DNA from: Microbacterium sp. SY138
Lineage (GTDB): Bacteria; Actinomycetota; Actinomycetes; Actinomycetales; Microbacteriaceae
Direction: 5' to 3'
Assembly: GCF_039729145.1 (NCBI RefSeq)
Contig: NZ_CP155793.1
Span: forward strand, 3,286,001 to 3,350,000
DNA length: 64,000 nucleotides
Part shown: in pieces, positions 45,751 through 54,087 of the stretch
Position numbering within the stretch: position 1 is the stretch's first letter
Layout of the letters: the number at the start of each line of letters is the position of its first letter
Made by a program: the position numbers and the translations under genes
The notes under the pieces: model-generated
What the model was told of the DNA's origin: nothing
Databases searched by the model: none
The model's input: the letters and a program-made list of their open reading frames with translations, nothing else

Positions 45751-47263
45751 CGCGGCTGATGGCCGGCTCTCTGCGCTCGCCACCTCGGGATCGCCGCGTT
45801 CGCCACTGCCGGGTCGGGTCCCACCAGGCGGGGCCACGGATGTGCGGGATGCCGTGGCGCATGCGGATCTCCCATCCGCTGGTGCCGAGGGTGCGGTGGT
45901 GGTGCCAGCAGAGAGCGACGCCGTTGTCGGTGTGGGTGGGCCCGCCGCGCGCATGCTCTTGGACGTGGTGGATCTCGCACCACGTGGCGGGGACATGACA
46001 GCCGGGAATGAGGCATTCCCCGTCGCGGATGGCGATCGCGCGGCGTTGATGGGCGGTGAAGATCCGGTCGGTGGCGCCGATCCCGATGATGCGCCCGCCG
46101 GAGTCGAACATCACGCGCTGTATTCCGCCGGCGCAGGCGGTGTGCGCGGCGACCCGGATGGGAACGGGGGTGTCGATGCCGTCGATGTGGGCCCATCCGT
46201 TTCCCGTGGCGTAGTCGTCGGCAGCGACGGTCACGACCAGGGTCGGGGCGGCGCCTCCGAGGCGAGGCATGTCGTCATGGCGGGCGGCGATCCCGAGCGC
46301 GGCGGCGAGGATGTCGTGCTGCTTCTGCGCCCGAGATCGGGCGTCGACCATTCGGCCCGGATCACCGGATGGAAGGTCACCGTCGTCCATCCCCGTGGGC
46401 TCGGTATCTCGACAGTGTGATTCTTCCGAGGGTCGGAACACCACTCCGGGGAGGGGAGGCCCGTCGACGTTCGGATTCAGGTAGGCGTCGAAGATGCGTT
46501 GCAGTTGTCCCGCGACTTCGGGCAGGAGCCCGCCTCGGACCGGGATGACCCCGTCTTTCGCCCGCCCGAGGACGATCCCCCGGGCGCGCATCGCGATGTC
46601 GTCCGCGGGTTCGGCTCCATCAGGATCGAGGTACTGCACGATGACCTGCGCCAGAATCCTCAAGTCCTCCGGCGTCGCCGCCGGCGCGGAGTCTCCTTCG
46701 ACGCCCGCACCCGAATCCGCCCCTAGAACGTCTTGCGTTCCCGCACCCGCGGCCGGGATCCCCCGCGAGTATGCCGCCAACTCCCCGTCCACGAGCAACC
46801 GGTCTGCTGTCCCGACACGGATCCCGGCCTGTTCCACCGGCCCGATCGCGGCCAACAACCCGGCCACCCCGACGGCCCCGTCGAGTAGCGCCGCCCGCAG
46901 TTCGGGCCATCGCGCGGGCGAGCGGAACCCGGATGACAACTCCACCTCCCGGCGCACCGCCCGCGCCGCCTTCAGCATCCGCCCTGCACCGGGCCCGTCC
47001 GTCCGCAGGACCCGCTGCAGCAACTCGCTCATCGTCCGGCACCCGAACTTCCCGCAGAATCCGGCCTCTCCCGACCCGGCGGGACGCCCATCGACCGACG
47101 CGACCGCCTCCACGACGACTGCCTCCGCCCGCCGCTGCACCTCGCCCGCCACACGCAACAGGTCCATCTTCACCGCATCGGACATCACCGCCATCGCGTC
47201 AGAGTGCAACACGGCATCCAAGTCGGTCACCACCTGTTCGAGCACTTCCACGGGGTTGTTCAT
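45731..47263 (-). CDS. DUF222/HNH endonuclease (13E12 repeat family)
   Basis: 510 aa from ATG 47263 (MNNPVEVLEQVV). The N-terminal two thirds is a helical DUF222 domain (from VLHSDAMAVMSDAVKMDLLRVAGEVQRRAEAVV to about 330) and the C-terminus an HNH nuclease: CLIPGCHVPATWCEIHHVQEHARGGPTHTDNGVALCWHHHRTL. Multi-copy 13E12-type genes of actinobacteria; the molecular role is unknown, and in mycobacteria such repeats serve as prophage integration sites. HNH residues look complete. A longer frame to 47335 is not preferred. Confidence 0.92.
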   Translation of the reverse strand: MNNPVEVLEQVVTDLDAVLHSDAMAVMSDAVKMDLLRVAGEVQRRAEAVVVEAVASVDGRPAGSGEAGFCGKFGCRTMSELLQRVLRTDGPGAGRMLKAARAVRREVELSSGFRSPARWPELRAALLDGAVGVAGLLAAIGPVEQAGIRVGTADRLLVDGELAAYSRGIPAAGAGTQDVLGADSGAGVEGDSAPAATPEDLRILAQVIVQYLDPDGAEPADDIAMRARGIVLGRAKDGVIPVRGGLLPEVAGQLQRIFDAYLNPNVDGPPLPGVVFRPSEESHCRDTEPTGMDDGDLPSGDPGRMVDARSRAQKQHDILAAALGIAARHDDMPRLGGAAPTLVVTVAADDYATGNGWAHIDGIDTPVPIRVAAHTACAGGIQRVMFDSGGRIIGIGATDRIFTAHQRRAIAIRDGECLIPGCHVPATWCEIHHVQEHARGGPTHTDNGVALCWHHHRTLGTSGWEIRMRHGIPHIRGPAWWDPTRQWRTRRSRGGERREPAISRAAPLRV

Positions 47264-47498
47264 GGGTCGAGTCAACTCGGGGGTACCGACATTCCTTCCC
47301 GGATAAACCCCGATCAGGACAATATTCCGGAACACGCGTAGAGCTCATGCGTCCTCCACGAACTCGCCCCGAATCCGTCTTTCCACATCTCAGGTAGAGG
47401 CGTGATGCCGCCACCCCCGAAGGTCCGACGCCGGAAGCAGAATCTGTACATGCGCATCGACACGACCCACACACAGAAGCCCATGAGCAAGAGCACCG
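47264..47498. other. 235-bp intergenic region, no gene seen
   Basis: Slightly lower GC than the surroundings. No palindrome over 8 bp, no small ORF with a ribosome binding site, no riboswitch that I recognise. Confidence 0.6.
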
Positions 47499-48803
47499 AT
47501 GACCGAGGGGCGAGTCGAATCATCCACCCTCGATTTGACGCTCGCGGTTTCGCGAATTAAATTACAGATCGGTAACGGTGGCATCCGGGGGGATCGACCG
47601 CCGCGCACGCCAGCCTCCCGGAAGGATCCCGTCACGAATTCCCTGCCACCCGAGCGCGATCACGACGCCTCGGAAGCTCCCACCGAAGTCCCTGACTCAT
47701 CCCGACCGCTTTTGCGGCGTGACCTGCGACGCTCCGTTTCCGCGGACTCGCAGAGTCGCCGCCCGGCGAACACCGCCCATGCTGCTGCGGTACCGGAGAC
47801 GACCCCGGAACCCGATCCGGCCGCCGCCTCCGCAGCAGTCACAGGGCCCACGCACGCAGCAGACACGGAACCCGCATCCTCTGCAACCCCCACATCCCCC
47901 GCGCCGGAGACAGTCCAGGCCGCACCCGACGCGGCTCCCCCTCGCGCACAGCCACAGCCACAGCCACAGCCACAGGCTCCCCACACCCCTCGCGCCTGGG
48001 ATCCTCGCCTGCGCCCCCACCACATGGCACCGAAGTCGACGCCGAAGACGGCCCCGACCTCTCGCGGCGAAGCCCGGCGACAGAAGCGCCAGTGGGCGAA
48101 GACCAAGGCACTCGGCGCCACGCTGGCGATCGGCGTGATGATCACCGGGGCAGCGCTTCCCGCCCTCAACCCCGCGGGTGGCCCTGCCGCCGCCGCCAGC
48201 TCCAGCGTCTCGACCCTCGCCGACGGCACCGCGCAGTCCTACACGGCGAAGTCCGAGATCCGCGCTGTGATCGACCCACGGGGCAACTTCTCCGCGACCA
48301 CGCCCGAGGAGATCAAGGAGACCCGTTCGCGCGCCGCCGCCGCAGCAGTCGCCGCCGGCATGCCGCTCTCGAGCGCGATGGACATCCCCCTCGCCGGACG
48401 CATCGTGATGCCGATGGCCGATGGGACCTACTCGTTCACCGATGGCTTCGGCGCCTCGCGGCCGGGACGTTCGCACCTCGGGCAGGACTTCGCCGCCCCG
48501 GTCGGCACACCGATCAATGCCGCCATGAAGGGCTGCGTCTCACGGTCCACGGAGAGCTACCAGGGCTACGGCGTGACGATCCAGATCGAGAGCATCGTCG
48601 ACGGGCAGGCCGTGAGTACGGTCTACTCGCACATGACGTACGGAAGCCGTGCGGTCGAGGTCGGTGATTGCGTCGACGAGGGGCAGTACATCGGCGACGT
48701 CGGATCGACCGGCTACGTGTTCGGCTCCTGCCTGCACTTCGAGGTGCACATCAACACCGCGCCCGTCGACCCGCTGCCGTGGCTCAAGAAGAACGTGAGC
48801 TGA
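47499..48803 (+). CDS. M23 family metallopeptidase (LytM), start codon uncertain
   Basis: Frame of 434 aa from the first ATG (47499). A cytoplasmic Pro/Ala/Gln-rich region, one membrane helix (about 203-225) and a C-terminal LytM/M23 domain with HLGQDFAAP (His-x3-Asp) and HFEVH (His-x-His) zinc ligands; cuts peptidoglycan peptides outside the membrane. A near-ideal promoter (47535-47563) lies inside this frame, so the true start should be after about 47570; GGAAGGA at 47620-47626 precedes GTC-ACG where GTG would be expected, and there is no ATG/GTG/TTG in frame nearby. Confidence 0.85.
   Translation: MTEGRVESSTLDLTLAVSRIKLQIGNGGIRGDRPPRTPASRKDPVTNSLPPERDHDASEAPTEVPDSSRPLLRRDLRRSVSADSQSRRPANTAHAAAVPETTPEPDPAAASAAVTGPTHAADTEPASSATPTSPAPETVQAAPDAAPPRAQPQPQPQPQAPHTPRAWDPRLRPHHMAPKSTPKTAPTSRGEARRQKRQWAKTKALGATLAIGVMITGAALPALNPAGGPAAAASSSVSTLADGTAQSYTAKSEIRAVIDPRGNFSATTPEEIKETRSRAAAAAVAAGMPLSSAMDIPLAGRIVMPMADGTYSFTDGFGASRPGRSHLGQDFAAPVGTPINAAMKGCVSRSTESYQGYGVTIQIESIVDGQAVSTVYSHMTYGSRAVEVGDCVDEGQYIGDVGSTGYVFGSCLHFEVHINTAPVDPLPWLKKNVS
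47535..47563 (+). promoter_or_regulatory. promoter of the M23 peptidase gene
   Basis: TTGACG (47535-47540), 17-bp spacer, TAAATT (47558-47563). One of the best -35/-10 matches in the window; predicted start near 47570. Confidence 0.7.
47949..47976 (+). repeat. (CAGCCA)n hexanucleotide repeat in coding sequence
   Basis: Four to five units encode Gln-Pro alternation in the cytoplasmic part of the M23 protein. Copy number changes would keep frame. Confidence 0.8.
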
Positions 48804-48855
48804 TCGGCGTCGACCGCCCCCTTCTCCCGTCTGCGGTTCACCGTAGGGTGGATGG

Positions 48856-49380
48856 ATGAGCTCCCTGGAGATCCGCAACGCCCGCGCGGAGGACGCCGAC
48901 GACATCGCCGGGGTGCATGTCCGCTCGTGGCAGGTCGCCTATCGCGGGCTCATCGACCAAGCCGTGCTCGACGGCCTCTCCATCGACGAGAGAGCTGCGG
49001 GCTGGCGTCGCACCCTCGCCGAACCGTTGCCGACGAGCCTCGGGACCGTCGTCGCCCTGCGCGACGACCGTATCGTCGGATGGGCTTCACTCGGCTCCGG
49101 ACGCGACCCCGACGGGGTCGCCGACGGCGAGGTGTACGGCATCTACGCCGATCCCGCCGCCTGGTCTACGGGCGCGGGTCACGCCCTGTTGGAAGCCGCC
49201 GAACAGCGGATCGCCGAGGCCGGCCACAACCGCGCCTACCTCTGGGTGCTCGACGGCAACGAACGCGCCGATTCGTTCTACGCCCGCCACGGCTGGATCG
49301 AAGACGGCGCGATCAAGATCGAGGAACGCCCCCAGCTCACACTGCGCGAGCATCGTCGCGTGAAGCTGCTCGGCACCTGA
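48856..49380 (+). CDS. GNAT family N-acetyltransferase
   Basis: 174 aa, single GNAT domain: IRNARAEDADDIAGVHVRSWQVAYRG at the start (a pattern of the common actinobacterial GNATs), acetyl-CoA loop around STGAGHALLEAAEQRI and the terminal ADSFYARHGWIEDG strand. Substrate unknown. Monocistronic; TAGGGT 7-13 bases before the ATG could be a -10 with leaderless mRNA. Confidence 0.92.
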   Translation: MSSLEIRNARAEDADDIAGVHVRSWQVAYRGLIDQAVLDGLSIDERAAGWRRTLAEPLPTSLGTVVALRDDRIVGWASLGSGRDPDGVADGEVYGIYADPAAWSTGAGHALLEAAEQRIAEAGHNRAYLWVLDGNERADSFYARHGWIEDGAIKIEERPQLTLREHRRVKLLGT

Positions 49381-49433
49381 CCTCGCACCTTCCGGCACCT
49401 CCGTCCTGCCTGACCTCGCGCCTTCCGGAACTT
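49376..49433 (+). repeat. 25-bp direct repeat starting at the GNAT stop codon
   Basis: Copy 1 49376-49400 and copy 2 49409-49433 match at 22 of 25 positions; copy 1 contains the GNAT TGA. A part copy (CCTTCCGGAACCT) follows near 49437. Confidence 0.85.
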
Positions 49434-49460
49434 CCCGCCTTCCGGAACCTCGGGCGCCCC

Positions 49461-50912
49461 TCAGTCGAGAGCGCTCATGACGTGCTTGATGCGGGTGTAG
49501 TCGTCGAACCCGTATTGCGACAGGTCCTTGCCGTAACCGGAGTGCTTGAACCCGCCGTGGGGCATGTCCGACACGAACGGGATGTGGGTGTTGATCCACA
49601 CGCAGCCGAAGTCGAGGTCACGAGAGAACCGCATCGCCCGGGCATGATCCGTGGTCCACACCGAGGCGGCGAGCGCGTAGGGCACGTCGTTCGCCATCCG
49701 CAGAGCCTCGTCGTCCTCCGAGAACGCCTGCACCGTGAGCACGGGTCCGAAGATCTCCCCCTGCACGACCTCGTCGTCCTGTCGTACTCCCGACACGATC
49801 GTGGGCTCCCAGAAGTACCCTCGATCGCCCTGGCGGCGTCCGCCGGTCTCGATCGTCGCGTGCGCGGGGAGCCGGTCGATGAATCCCTGCACCTGCGAGA
49901 GCTGCGCCGCACTGCTCAGGGGCCCGTACAGCACCCCCTCCTCGTGCGGGCCGCCGGTGCGAGCGTGCGTCTTCGCCCGGGCGACCAGAGCGGCGACCAG
50001 CTCGTCGTGCTTCGATCCGTGCACCAGCACCCTGGTGGCGGCGGTGCAGTCCTGTCCGCCGTTGAAGAAGGCACCGGTGATGATGCCCTCGACGGCCTTC
50101 TCGATCGACGCATCCGAGAACACGATCGCCGGAGCCTTGCCGCCGAGCTCGAGGTGCACCCGCTTGACGTCGTTCGCCGCCGAACGAGCCACGGCCATAC
50201 CGGCCCGCACGGAACCGGTGATCGCCACCATCTGCGGCGTCGGGTGCTCGACCAGCGCGACACCGGTGTCACGGTCGCCGAGCACGACGTTGAGCGTCCC
50301 GGCCGGCGTATGCAGCGCGACGATCTCCGCGAGCAACAGCGTGGTCAGTGGCGTGGACTCCGCGGGCTTCAGCACGACGGTGTTGCCGGCGGCCAGCGCG
50401 GGGGCGATCTTCCACACGGCCATGTTCAGCGGGTAGTTCCACGGCGTGACCTGACCGATCACGCCGACGGGCTCGCGCCGCACGAACGAGGTATGCCCGG
50501 CGAGGTACTCCCCCGCCGCCCGACCCTCGAGGCTGCGCGCCGCACCCGCGAAGAAGCGCAACTGGTCGACCGACTGCATGATCTCGTCGGCCACCAGGCT
50601 CGCGCGCGGCTTACCCGTGTCCTGCGATTCCAGGTCGGCGAACTCCTCCGCCCGCGCCTCCATCTCATCGGCGATGCGGAACAGCGCCAGCTGGCGGTCG
50701 GCGGGCGTCGTGTCGCGCCAGATCGGGAAGGCGGCGGATGCGGCGGCGTAGGCGGCATCGACGTCGACGGCGTCCGACACCGGGAGTTCCCCGTACGTCT
50801 CTTCGGTGACAGGATCGAGGAGCGGCATCCGCTCGGCACCACGCGCGTCGACGAAACGGCCGCCGATGAAGTTCTGCAGCGGCGCGGAGTTCTTCAGAAG
50901 ATGACTGGGCAT
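49461..50912 (-). CDS. aldehyde dehydrogenase (gamma-aminobutyraldehyde dehydrogenase-like)
   Basis: 483 aa NAD-dependent aldehyde dehydrogenase. TPWNYPLNMAVWKIAPALAAGN, catalytic Glu in VHLELGGKAP, nucleophile Cys in FNGGQDCTAATR, and FGPVLTV. Overall resemblance is to PatD/PuuC-type aminobutyraldehyde dehydrogenases, which fits the divergent Lrp and amine-oxidase-like genes. Would oxidise 4-aminobutanal to GABA in putrescine breakdown (inferred from context). Confidence 0.9.
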   Translation of the reverse strand: MPSHLLKNSAPLQNFIGGRFVDARGAERMPLLDPVTEETYGELPVSDAVDVDAAYAAASAAFPIWRDTTPADRQLALFRIADEMEARAEEFADLESQDTGKPRASLVADEIMQSVDQLRFFAGAARSLEGRAAGEYLAGHTSFVRREPVGVIGQVTPWNYPLNMAVWKIAPALAAGNTVVLKPAESTPLTTLLLAEIVALHTPAGTLNVVLGDRDTGVALVEHPTPQMVAITGSVRAGMAVARSAANDVKRVHLELGGKAPAIVFSDASIEKAVEGIITGAFFNGGQDCTAATRVLVHGSKHDELVAALVARAKTHARTGGPHEEGVLYGPLSSAAQLSQVQGFIDRLPAHATIETGGRRQGDRGYFWEPTIVSGVRQDDEVVQGEIFGPVLTVQAFSEDDEALRMANDVPYALAASVWTTDHARAMRFSRDLDFGCVWINTHIPFVSDMPHGGFKHSGYGKDLSQYGFDDYTRIKHVMSALD

Positions 50913-50920
50913 GGCACCAT

Positions 50921-50938
50921 CGTACCGACATCAGTACG
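50921..50938. promoter_or_regulatory. inverted repeat near the aldehyde dehydrogenase start
   Basis: CGTAC-N8-GTACG, perfect 5-bp arms, 9 bases upstream of the aldehyde dehydrogenase ATG; candidate second Lrp-type contact. Confidence 0.35.
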
Positions 50939-50964
50939 GAATCTGAAGATCCAGCAATATGAAA

Positions 50965-50979
50965 CAACTGAATCAGTTG
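50965..50979. promoter_or_regulatory. candidate Lrp/AsnC operator
   Basis: CAACTG-AAT-CAGTTG is a perfect 15-bp palindrome with an AT-rich centre, the form of Lrp/AsnC sites, between the divergent aldehyde dehydrogenase and Lrp genes. Confidence 0.65.
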
Positions 50980-51011
50980 CAGAGGGTGGGAATGACTGAC
51001 AATATCGACAC

Positions 51012-51479
51012 ATGAGTACGAAGTCTTCCCAGCCTGCCCTTGATGACATCTCGAAGCGCATCGTCGAGCTGCTGCAGGAGGACGGGCGACGCCCCTACGC
51101 CGAGATCGCCCGCGAGGTCGGCCTCAGCGAGGCTGCGGCGCGCCAGCGGGTGCAGCGGATGACTGAAGCCGGGATCATCCAGATCGTCGCGGTCACCGAC
51201 CCGATGCAGCTCGGCTTCCACCGTATGTCGATGATCGGAATCCGCGTCTCGGGCGATCCGCGGGAGATCGCCGAAGAACTCACCCGGATCCCCGAGCTGG
51301 CGTACGTCGTCGTCACGCTCGGCACGTTCGACATCCTCGTGGAGGCCGTGTGTGAGAACGACGAGCACCTGATCGACCTCATCGCGACCCGCATCCGCAC
51401 CATCCCCGGCATCACCCACACCGAGAGCATGCTCTACGCCGGTCTCTACAAAGACCTCTACAACTGGGGCACGCGCTGA
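51012..51479 (+). CDS. Lrp/AsnC family transcriptional regulator
   Basis: 155 aa: N-terminal HTH (LDDISKRIVELLQEDGRRPYAEIAREVGLSEAAARQRVQRMTEAGII) and C-terminal RAM domain (about 70-155). First gene of the Lrp-amine oxidase-cupin unit and divergent from the aldehyde dehydrogenase, so it probably controls both, with an amino acid or polyamine as ligand. Confidence 0.95.
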   Translation: MSTKSSQPALDDISKRIVELLQEDGRRPYAEIAREVGLSEAAARQRVQRMTEAGIIQIVAVTDPMQLGFHRMSMIGIRVSGDPREIAEELTRIPELAYVVVTLGTFDILVEAVCENDEHLIDLIATRIRTIPGITHTESMLYAGLYKDLYNWGTR

Positions 51480-51528
51480 CGCGCACCCCGCTCCCGTACC
51501 TCGCACCCGCACACCACGGAGAGAAACC

Positions 51529-52932
51529 ATGGGCACCACCGTCTTCGAACGTCAGCAGCCGTCGCCGTCCGTCATCGACGACTCCCTCCGGGACACCGCC
51601 CTGCGGGTGTTCTGGCTCGACGATGTCGACCGGCCGACACATCCGCGGCTGAACGGCACGGTCCGCGCCGACCTCGCCATCGTCGGCGGCGGGTACGCCG
51701 GACTGTGGACGGCGGTGCGCGCCAAGGAGCGCGACCCCGAACGCCGCGTCATGCTGCTCGAGGCCTCGCGCATCGCCTGGGCGGCCTCCGGCCGCAACGG
51801 CGGCTTCTGCGAGTCGAGCCTCACACACGGACACGAGAACGGCGTGAACCGCTGGCCGGAGGAGATCGACCGCCTCGAAGAGCTGGGACACGCGAACCTC
51901 GACGCCATCGGCGAGACCGTCGAGCGCTACCGGATGGATGCGGAGTTCGAGCGCACCGGACAGCTGGCCGTCGCCATCGAGCCCCACCAGGTGGAGTGGT
52001 ACCGCGATGAGCCGGGCTTCCTCGACCGCGCAGCGGTGCAGGCCGAGGTGCACTCCGAGACGTTCCTCGCCGGCGACTGGGACCGCGACGGCTGCGCGAT
52101 GGTGCATCCGGCCAAGCTGGCTGTGGAGCTGGCCCGCGTGGCCGCCGACCTGGGCGTCGAGATCTACGAGCACAGTCTGGTCCGCGCCATCGAGGGCGAC
52201 GGATCGGGACCGATCACGCTGGTCACTGCGAACGGCCGCGTGATCGCGGATGCCGTGGCGCTCGGGACGAACGTCTTCCCCTCGCTCCTCAAACGCAACC
52301 GCCTGATGACCGTGCCCGTGTACGACTACGTGCTGATGACCGAGCCGCTCTCCTCCGAGCAACTGGCCTCGATCGGCTGGTCGAACCGACAGGGGCTCGC
52401 CGACAGCGCGAACCAGTTCCACTACTACCGGCTCACGGGCGACAACCGCATCCTGTTCGGCGGCTACGACGCCATCTACCACTTCGGCGGCAAAGTGCGC
52501 GCGGAGTACGAGGACCGCATGGAGAGCCACCGCAAGCTCGCCTCGCACTTCTTCACGACCTTCCCGCAGCTGGAGGGCCTGCGCTTCACCCACCGCTGGG
52601 CCGGAGCGATCGACTCGTCGAGCCGCTTCTGCGCGTTCTTCGGCACCGCCCGCAAGGGCCGCGTGGCCTACGCGACCGGCTTCACCGGGCTCGGCGTCGG
52701 GGCCGCACGCTTCGCGGCCGACGTCATGCTCGACAAGCTGTCCGGTGAGGAGACCGAGCGCACCGCGCTGCGGATGGTGCGTGAGAAGCCCATCCCGTTC
52801 CCGCCCGAGCCTGCCGCCTCGATCGGCGTCAACCTCGTCCGCGCCGCGATGAACCAGGCCGATCACAACGAGGGCAGGCGCAACCTGTTCCTCAAGACGC
52901 TCGACGCCGTCGGCATGGGCTTCGACTCGTGA
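51529..52932 (+). CDS. FAD-dependent oxidoreductase (gamma-glutamylputrescine oxidase-like, DAO family)
   Basis: 467 aa of the DadA/PuuB group. FAD-binding VGGGYAGLWTAV near residue 52 and SGRNGGFCES near 90, C-terminal TGFTGLGVGAARFAADV closing the FAD site. Such enzymes oxidise gamma-glutamylputrescine or other secondary amines. Preceded by GGAGAGAAACC ribosome binding site. Lies in an operon with Lrp and a cupin, across from a PatD-like dehydrogenase, supporting amine catabolism. Confidence 0.9.
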   Translation: MGTTVFERQQPSPSVIDDSLRDTALRVFWLDDVDRPTHPRLNGTVRADLAIVGGGYAGLWTAVRAKERDPERRVMLLEASRIAWAASGRNGGFCESSLTHGHENGVNRWPEEIDRLEELGHANLDAIGETVERYRMDAEFERTGQLAVAIEPHQVEWYRDEPGFLDRAAVQAEVHSETFLAGDWDRDGCAMVHPAKLAVELARVAADLGVEIYEHSLVRAIEGDGSGPITLVTANGRVIADAVALGTNVFPSLLKRNRLMTVPVYDYVLMTEPLSSEQLASIGWSNRQGLADSANQFHYYRLTGDNRILFGGYDAIYHFGGKVRAEYEDRMESHRKLASHFFTTFPQLEGLRFTHRWAGAIDSSSRFCAFFGTARKGRVAYATGFTGLGVGAARFAADVMLDKLSGEETERTALRMVREKPIPFPPEPAASIGVNLVRAAMNQADHNEGRRNLFLKTLDAVGMGFDS

Positions 52933-53276
52933 ACGGTCTCGCCGCCGGGGCGGGACTGGATGCCGCAACCCTGCCTCTGGCACACGAGTCACTGCCTGCG
53001 GATGAGGTGCTCGCCGGCGCGCCCACGACCGCCGCGCAGGAACTCGCGACACTCGGCGGGACCGAGATCGGCGTCTGGGAGATGACCCCCGGCACCGCGA
53101 CCGACACCGAGGCCGACGAGGTGTTCGTCGTGCTGTCAGGCCGCGCCACGATCGCGTTCGCCTCGTCCGGACTGCCCGACCTCGAGGTCGGTCCCGGCTC
53201 GGTCGTGCGCCTCGCCGAGGGCATGCGCACCACCTGGACCGTCACCGAGACCCTCCGCAAGATCTACATCACCTGA
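52929..53276 (+). CDS. cupin domain protein (EutQ/DUF861-like)
   Basis: 115 aa from GTG 52929 in a GTGA overlap. One small cupin barrel: GVWEMTPGTATDTEADEVFVVLSGRATIAF, then PGSVVRLAEGMRTTWTV. Matches the (S)-ureidoglycine aminohydrolase/EutQ-like cupin group often paired with amine oxidase genes. Role in the pathway unknown. Confidence 0.88.
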   Translation: MNGLAAGAGLDAATLPLAHESLPADEVLAGAPTTAAQELATLGGTEIGVWEMTPGTATDTEADEVFVVLSGRATIAFASSGLPDLEVGPGSVVRLAEGMRTTWTVTETLRKIYIT

Positions 53277-53280
53277 CGCT

Positions 53281-53341
53281 CTTCGAATCGCGCGAAGGGC
53301 TGCATCCCCGGGCGCGATGGAGCCGTTCGCGCGATTCGAAG
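53281..53341. terminator. bidirectional terminator between convergent cupin and PAP2 genes
   Basis: A perfect 16-bp stem (53281-53296 and 53326-53341) containing TTCGAA and CGCGCG, with inner GGCT/AGCC and CATC/GATG pairing. Sits 4 bases after the cupin stop and 9 bases before the PAP2 stop. Confidence 0.75.
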
Positions 53342-53349
53342 GCGAGAGA

Positions 53350-54087
53350 TCAGCCTTTCCGAAGGAACCAGACGCGGCGCTCCTGATCGCGCCGCAGCCA
53401 GGGCAGGAACGCCCACCAGAGCAGGAACGCGACCGCCGCCCCGCCGATCAGTCCGGCGCACGTGTCGGTGAACCAGTGCGCATTGATGAGCGTGCGCTGC
53501 CACACCATGCCGACGGCCAGGAGCACTCCGAGCACGATCCAGACGCGGCGCGCCCAGACCGCGGATGCCGGGATCAGTGCGAGCACCGTGATGATGATCG
53601 CGGCCATGCTCACGGAATGTCCGGACGGGAACGAACCGTGGTCGACCTGCACGAGCGGGCCGAAGAGTCCACCGGCCACGTCTTCGGCCGGGCGCGGCCT
53701 GTCGACGAGGTTCTTCGTGAGCTGCGACAGCAGCCCTGGGCCGGCGAGCTGCACCGCGATCACGAACAGCGCGGAACGCCAACGCCCCATCAGCGACAGC
53801 ACCAGCGGGAGGAGGATCATCATGAGCACCGCCCCAGGGAGCTGACCGAGATGCTGGAACATCTGCGCCAGCACGAAGCCGGGCAGCGTCGATTCCGGCC
53901 CGACCCCGACACCTCTGCGCCACAGGTCGTCGAGGCCCTGCGTCCACGGCGCATCGGGCGCTGCGAGCACGCCGACCGCGAGAGCCACGAACACCGCGAG
54001 CAGCCCGAGAGCGGTCCACAGCATCCACCGAGGGCGCGGCGAGGCCACCGGTCTGGTGGCATCCCCGACCGCGACAGCCGTGGTCAC
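53350..54087 (-). CDS. PAP2-family membrane phosphatase
   Basis: 245 aa, about six helices. Phosphatase motifs: KNLVDRPRP (first), PSGHS (second) and INAHWFTDTCAG (third, His and Asp). GTG 54087 overlaps the carboxylesterase stop (GTGA). Dephosphorylates lipid phosphates or undecaprenyl pyrophosphate; specific substrate not deducible. Confidence 0.9.
   Translation of the reverse strand: MTTAVAVGDATRPVASPRPRWMLWTALGLLAVFVALAVGVLAAPDAPWTQGLDDLWRRGVGVGPESTLPGFVLAQMFQHLGQLPGAVLMMILLPLVLSLMGRWRSALFVIAVQLAGPGLLSQLTKNLVDRPRPAEDVAGGLFGPLVQVDHGSFPSGHSVSMAAIIITVLALIPASAVWARRVWIVLGVLLAVGMVWQRTLINAHWFTDTCAGLIGGAAVAFLLWWAFLPWLRRDQERRVWFLRKG

Noticed and set aside
47535..47660. c-di-AMP (ydaO) riboswitch before the M23 gene
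   Set aside because: Such riboswitches precede some actinobacterial wall hydrolases, but the distance from predicted transcript start to the start region is only about 60 bases and conserved motifs are not found.
47700..48476. Minus frames opposite the M23 gene
   Set aside because: Shadows rich in Gly/Ala/Cys with no domain.
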